Part shown: positions 5,506 through 6,368 of the stretch, piece after piece
Position numbering within the stretch: position 1 is the first letter of the stretch
Layout: each line of letters begins with the position of its first letter
NCBI GenBank assembly: GCA_900553315.1
Contig: USCW01000098.1
Span: 1-6,368, forward strand
Reading direction: 5' to 3'
Source of the DNA: an uncultured Eubacteriales bacterium
GTDB lineage: Bacteria; Bacillota; Clostridia; Christensenellales; Aristaeellaceae
Length of the DNA: 6,368 nt
Program-made: the position numbers and the translations under genes
Notes under the pieces: model-generated
Databases searched by the model: none
What the model saw: the letters and a program-made list of their open reading frames with translations, nothing else
What the model was told of the DNA's origin: nothing

Positions 5506-6368
5506 ATGAAGGTTGAAAAACTGACGGCGCTGCTCGGCGCGGATTTCTATACAGGCGTTCCCGATTCTCAGCTCAAGGCCCTGTGCAATTACCTGATGGG
5601 CACCTACGGCATTGACCCGAAGCATCACGTCATTGCGGCCAACGAGGGCAACTGCACGGCGCTGGCCGCAGGGTATCACCTCGCCACCGGAAAGGTGCCC
5701 GTGGTCTATATGCAGAACAGCGGCGAAGGCAATATCATCAACCCCGTGGCCTCCCTGCTGAATGAGAAGGTCTACGGCATTCCGATGATCTTCATCATTG
5801 GCTGGCGGGGCGAACCCGGCGTGCATGACGAGCCCCAGCATATTTATCAAGGCGAGATCACGCTGAAGCTGCTGGAGGACATGGGCATTGCTTCCTATGT
5901 GATCGGCAAGGACACCACCGACGAGGACGTAGCGGCGGCTATGTCAGGCTTCGCGCCGCTGCTGGCGCAAGGCAAGGATGTGGCCTTTGTGATCCGCAAG
6001 GGTGCGCTGACCACAGACGTGAAGGTCGCTTACGCAAATGCCTACACCATGCGCCGGGAGGACGTGATTCGGCACATTATTGATGTGACCGGGAATGATC
6101 CCATCATCAGCACGACAGGCAAAGCCAGCCGGGAGCTGTTCGAGCTTCGGACGGCGCGAGGCGAAAGCCACCGTCATGATTTCCTGACGGTCGGTTCCAT
6201 GGGGCACAGCAGCAGCATTGCGCTGGGTGTTGCGGCGCATCAGCCGGACAAGAAGGTTTGGTGCATTGACGGCGATGGAGCGGTTTTGATGCACATGGGG
6301 GCGATGGCGGTGACTGGTTGCCCATGTCCAGCGAAAGCACATCCGGTACGCGGTCGCACATCTTCATC
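5506..6368 (+). CDS. aepY: Phosphonopyruvate decarboxylase (partial, 3' end beyond window)
   Basis: Thiamine-diphosphate enzyme that decarboxylates phosphonopyruvate to phosphonoacetaldehyde, the step that makes phosphonate biosynthesis irreversible. 287 codons are visible of roughly 370-380 expected. The pyrimidine-binding half shows FYTGVPDSQLK near the start, AANEGN with the catalytic-type E47, YMQNSGEGN and IGWRGEPGVHDEPQH (98-112). The second half shows STTGKASREL (from 202), TVGSMGHSSS (228-237) and the ThDP motif start IDGDGAVLMHMGAM with GDG at 256-258. The ATG at 5506 matches the family N-terminus and has AAAGGA upstream; an in-frame ATG at 5464 lacks a ribosome site. No PEP mutase gene precedes it in this window. 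From about residue 271 the sequence no longer resembles the family and the expected NN of the ThDP motif is not seen (see findings). Sulfopyruvate decarboxylase is a relative, but the motifs fit phosphonopyruvate decarboxylase better. Confidence 0.9.
   Translation, partial: MKVEKLTALLGADFYTGVPDSQLKALCNYLMGTYGIDPKHHVIAANEGNCTALAAGYHLATGKVPVVYMQNSGEGNIINPVASLLNEKVYGIPMIFIIGWRGEPGVHDEPQHIYQGEITLKLLEDMGIASYVIGKDTTDEDVAAAMSGFAPLLAQGKDVAFVIRKGALTTDVKVAYANAYTMRREDVIRHIIDVTGNDPIISTTGKASRELFELRTARGESHRHDFLTVGSMGHSSSIALGVAAHQPDKKVWCIDGDGAVLMHMGAMAVTGCPCPAKAHPVRGRTSS

Overview
The window looks like a GC-rich chromosomal segment from a low-copy Gram-positive lineage, most likely a member of the Bacillota (Clostridia-like gut or anaerobe genome). 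The reasons are a leuS controlled by a transcriptional T-box leader, a bacterial-type LeuRS of 805 residues, strong AGGAGG-type ribosome binding sites, TTGACA/TATAAT-type promoters and a full-length HelD. No species can be named from this sequence alone.

Layout. (1) Positions 1-2759, minus strand: a complete leucine-tRNA ligase unit read right to left. It has a sigma-A-type promoter (2731-2759), a T-box leader (about 2495-2724) with a CUC leucine specifier and a terminator/antiterminator switch, the leuS gene (53-2470), and a perfect 16-bp terminator hairpin (1-36). (2) Positions 2816-2959, plus strand: a near-consensus promoter fires divergently from leuS into a compact three-hairpin RNA of about 109 nt that ends in an intrinsic terminator. 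I do not recognise this RNA; it is either a small RNA or an attenuating leader of helD. (3) Positions 2958-3125: a 168-bp gene-free element with perfect 19-bp terminal inverted repeats, TTAA at both ends and a nearly palindromic interior. It is a MITE-like insertion sitting exactly at the end of that terminator's T-tract. (4) Positions 3168-5432, plus strand: a full-length HelD-type superfamily 1 helicase (RNA polymerase recycling factor family). (5) Positions 5506-6368, plus strand: the first 287 codons of a phosphonopyruvate decarboxylase (aepY/ppd), which runs off the window end. Its last ~17 visible residues stop resembling the family.

How they work together. leuS is a self-contained housekeeping unit that senses uncharged tRNA-Leu. 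The plus-strand side appears to have been promoter-leader-helD before the MITE-like element landed between leader and gene. helD and aepY lie 73 bp apart without a visible terminator or promoter, so they may be co-transcribed, although their functions (transcription recycling and phosphonate biosynthesis) are not obviously linked. The least explained parts are the unidentified terminated RNA, the palindromic insertion next to it, and the anomalous 3' end of aepY.
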